Origin: JBFKUL01 sp041635755
Lineage (GTDB): Bacteria; Pseudomonadota; Gammaproteobacteria; Burkholderiales; SG8-39
Assembly (NCBI GenBank): GCA_041635755.1
Contig: JBFKUL010000180.1
Coordinates: forward strand, 1-6,366
DNA length: 6,366 nt
Reading direction: 5' to 3'
A program made the position numbers and the translations under genes. The notes beneath the pieces were generated by a model that saw only the letters and a list, made by a program, of their open reading frames with translations, did not search any database and was not told the DNA's origin. Numbering within the stretch: position 1 is the stretch's first letter; each line of letters starts with the position of its first letter. Below, piece by piece: positions 5,313 to 6,366 of the stretch.

Positions 5313-5317
5313 AGGAG
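5313..5317 (+). promoter_or_regulatory. Ribosome binding site for the DJ-1/PfpI gene
   Basis: AGGAG ends 4 bases before the ATG at 5322 and lies inside the alternative reading from ATG 5307. It therefore favours the later start, which also coincides with the first strand of the DJ-1 fold (MNVAVVTFDGF). The spacing is somewhat short. Confidence 0.6.
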
Positions 5318-5321
5318 CACC

Positions 5322-5942
5322 ATGAACGTCGCCGTCGTCACATTCGATGGATTCAACGAGCTCGATTCCTTCATTGCCGCGGCGATGATCAATCGCGTCA
5401 AGCGGCCCGAGTTGACGGCGCGCATCGTGTGCCCGCAGGCGCAGGCCACCTCGATGAACGGGGTCGTGGTGCGGTCGCAGGCGCCGCTCGAATCGGTCGC
5501 CGAAGCCGACGCAGTGGTGATCGGCAGCGGCGCACGTACACGCGACTGGGTGCGCGATGACGCGCTCATGGCGCGCCTGCGGCTCGATCCGTCGCGCCAA
5601 CTCGTCGCCGCGCAGTGCTCCGGCGCGCTGGTGCTCGCGAAGCTCGGCCTGCTCGCCGACCTGCCCGCGTGCACCGACTCGAAGACCAAGCCCTGGGTGG
5701 AGGCGGCCGGTGTGCGCGTGCTCGATCAGCCTTTCTTCGCACGCGGCAACCTCGCCACCGCGGGCGGCTGCCTGTCATCGCACTATCTCGCGGTTTGGGT
5801 GATCGCGCGGCTCGCCGGGCGACGCGCCGCCCAGGGCGTGCTGCATTACGTCGCGCCGGTCGGCGAAAAGGACGAGTACGTGGCGCGCGCCTTCGCCGCG
5901 ATCGGCCAGTACCTGCCGCAAGACGAGCGCGCGGAAGCCTGA
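5322..5942 (+). CDS. DJ-1/PfpI family protein
   Basis: This 206-residue protein has the DJ-1/PfpI fold, a superfamily that includes stress chaperones, glyoxalase III-like enzymes, isonitrile hydratases and proteases. It begins with MNVAVVTFDGFNELD, where E13 is at the position of the conserved Glu that contacts the reactive Cys. The nucleophile elbow is VAAQCSGALVLAKLGLL with C99 as the probable reactive Cys. The histidine that normally follows in an 'AT-x-H' context is replaced: the sequence reads ACTDSK, with D119 in that place. Later, TAGGCLSSHYLAVWVIARLAG corresponds to the usual 'GGxxSGxD' segment, with C150 and H154 as unusual residues. The gene lies 31 bases after the SDR gene and is probably the last of the operon. 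The altered active site makes glyoxalase III or deglycase activity uncertain. Confidence 0.88.
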   Translation: MNVAVVTFDGFNELDSFIAAAMINRVKRPELTARIVCPQAQATSMNGVVVRSQAPLESVAEADAVVIGSGARTRDWVRDDALMARLRLDPSRQLVAAQCSGALVLAKLGLLADLPACTDSKTKPWVEAAGVRVLDQPFFARGNLATAGGCLSSHYLAVWVIARLAGRRAAQGVLHYVAPVGEKDEYVARAFAAIGQYLPQDERAEA

Positions 5943-5958
5943 AACGCCCCCGCGAAGC

Positions 5959-6366
5959 TCAGAGCACCCGTACGATCCAGTCGGCGATGTGCGCGAGCTC
6001 CTCGGGGCACACGGCGTGCCCCATCGGGTAGTCGTGCCATTCCACCTTGTAGCCGAGCGCCTCGAGCATTTCGCGCGAGCGCCGCGCGCGGTCCATCGGG
6101 ATCATCTCGTCCTGCGAGCCGTGCGCCATGAGAATCGGCGCATCGAGCCCCGCGGCGTGCCGTTCGGCCTCCACGGTGCCGGCGAGCGGCAAGTAGGTCG
6201 AGAGCGCCATGACGCCGGCGAGCCGCTCCGGGTAGCGCAGCCCGGTGTGAAGCGCGATCGCGCCGCCCTGCGAGAATCCGGCGAGCACGATGCGCCGCGC
6301 GGCGATGCCGCGCGCTTTCTCGCGCTCGACGAGGTCCGCGAGCTGCGCCTCGGAGGCGCGCACGCC
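5959..6366 (-). CDS. Alpha/beta hydrolase, carboxylesterase/phospholipase family (5' partial)
   Basis: The reading frame is open from the right edge to the stop at 5961-5959, giving the last 135 residues. About 80-90 N-terminal residues, including the first strands and probably the oxyanion-hole region, are missing. The family is the Abhydrolase_2 group (carboxylesterase / lysophospholipase / acyl-protein thioesterase-like, normally about 220 residues). The catalytic triad is visible: Ser in VLAGFSQGGAIAL, Asp in MAHGSQDEMIP and His in YPMGHAVCPEEL. RAGV-like and STYLPLAG elements between Ser and Asp fit the family. The GTG at 6363-6361 is internal, not a start. The gene converges on the DJ-1 gene with a 16-base gap and no visible intrinsic terminator. 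It probably hydrolyses short or medium acyl esters; the exact substrate is unknown. Confidence 0.92.
   Translation of the reverse strand, partial: GVRASEAQLADLVEREKARGIAARRIVLAGFSQGGAIALHTGLRYPERLAGVMALSTYLPLAGTVEAERHAAGLDAPILMAHGSQDEMIPMDRARRSREMLEALGYKVEWHDYPMGHAVCPEELAHIADWIVRVL

Noticed and set aside
4517..5689. Minus-strand open frame of 390 codons opposite the SDR and DJ-1 genes
   Set aside because: It is antisense to two genes with clear catalytic motifs. Its own product is low-complexity His/Arg/Ala-rich and matches no family I know.
5943..5958. Possible bidirectional terminator between the DJ-1 and hydrolase genes
   Set aside because: The gap is only 16 bases, with no inverted repeat or T-run.

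Overview
This is a densely packed, very GC-rich bacterial chromosome segment. Base composition, G/C-ending codons and gene families (DUF3147 membrane protein, TspO, Pyr_excise-type DNA glycosylase, tandem GFA proteins) suggest a proteobacterium, probably betaproteobacterial. That assignment is inference from gene style, not a phylogenetic marker. I see no tRNA, rRNA, CRISPR array, insertion sequence or phage gene. No intergenic gap exceeds about 170 bases.

Layout. Bases 2-370 (+) hold the 3' part of a gene for a small beta-rich protein, possibly TIMP/NTR-like. A 125-base gap without recognisable content follows. Next come two adjacent but different GFA-family zinc proteins (496-858 and 915-1334) and a pyrimidine-dimer DNA glycosylase/AP lyase (1372-1857), all on +. 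On the minus strand, a class II aldolase/adducin-family gene (1845-2612) converges on the glycosylase gene, and their 3' ends overlap by 13 bases. A divergent 170-base intergenic region (2613-2782) is rich in inverted repeats and probably carries the control elements for both directions.

From 2783 to 5942 six + strand genes form a probable operon with gaps of 4, 25, -1, 2 and 31 bases. They encode a VOC/glyoxalase-fold protein, a DUF3147 membrane protein, a TspO/MBR protein, a protein with two TM2 domains, a short-chain dehydrogenase and a DJ-1/PfpI-family protein. A convergent minus-strand alpha/beta hydrolase (carboxylesterase/phospholipase family) begins beyond the right edge and ends at 5959.

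How the genes may work together. Several families here often deal with reactive carbonyls or oxidative and light stress: GFA, VOC, DJ-1, SDR, TspO and UV-damage repair. A stress-related cluster is therefore a reasonable but unproven idea. The most notable details are the exact 65-residue internal duplication in the TM2 protein, the N-terminus of the DNA glycosylase in which Met1 sits where T4 endonuclease V has its catalytic Thr2, a DJ-1-like protein lacking the usual histidine, and the palindrome-dense divergent control region. I found no clear sign of a wholly new defence or mobile system.
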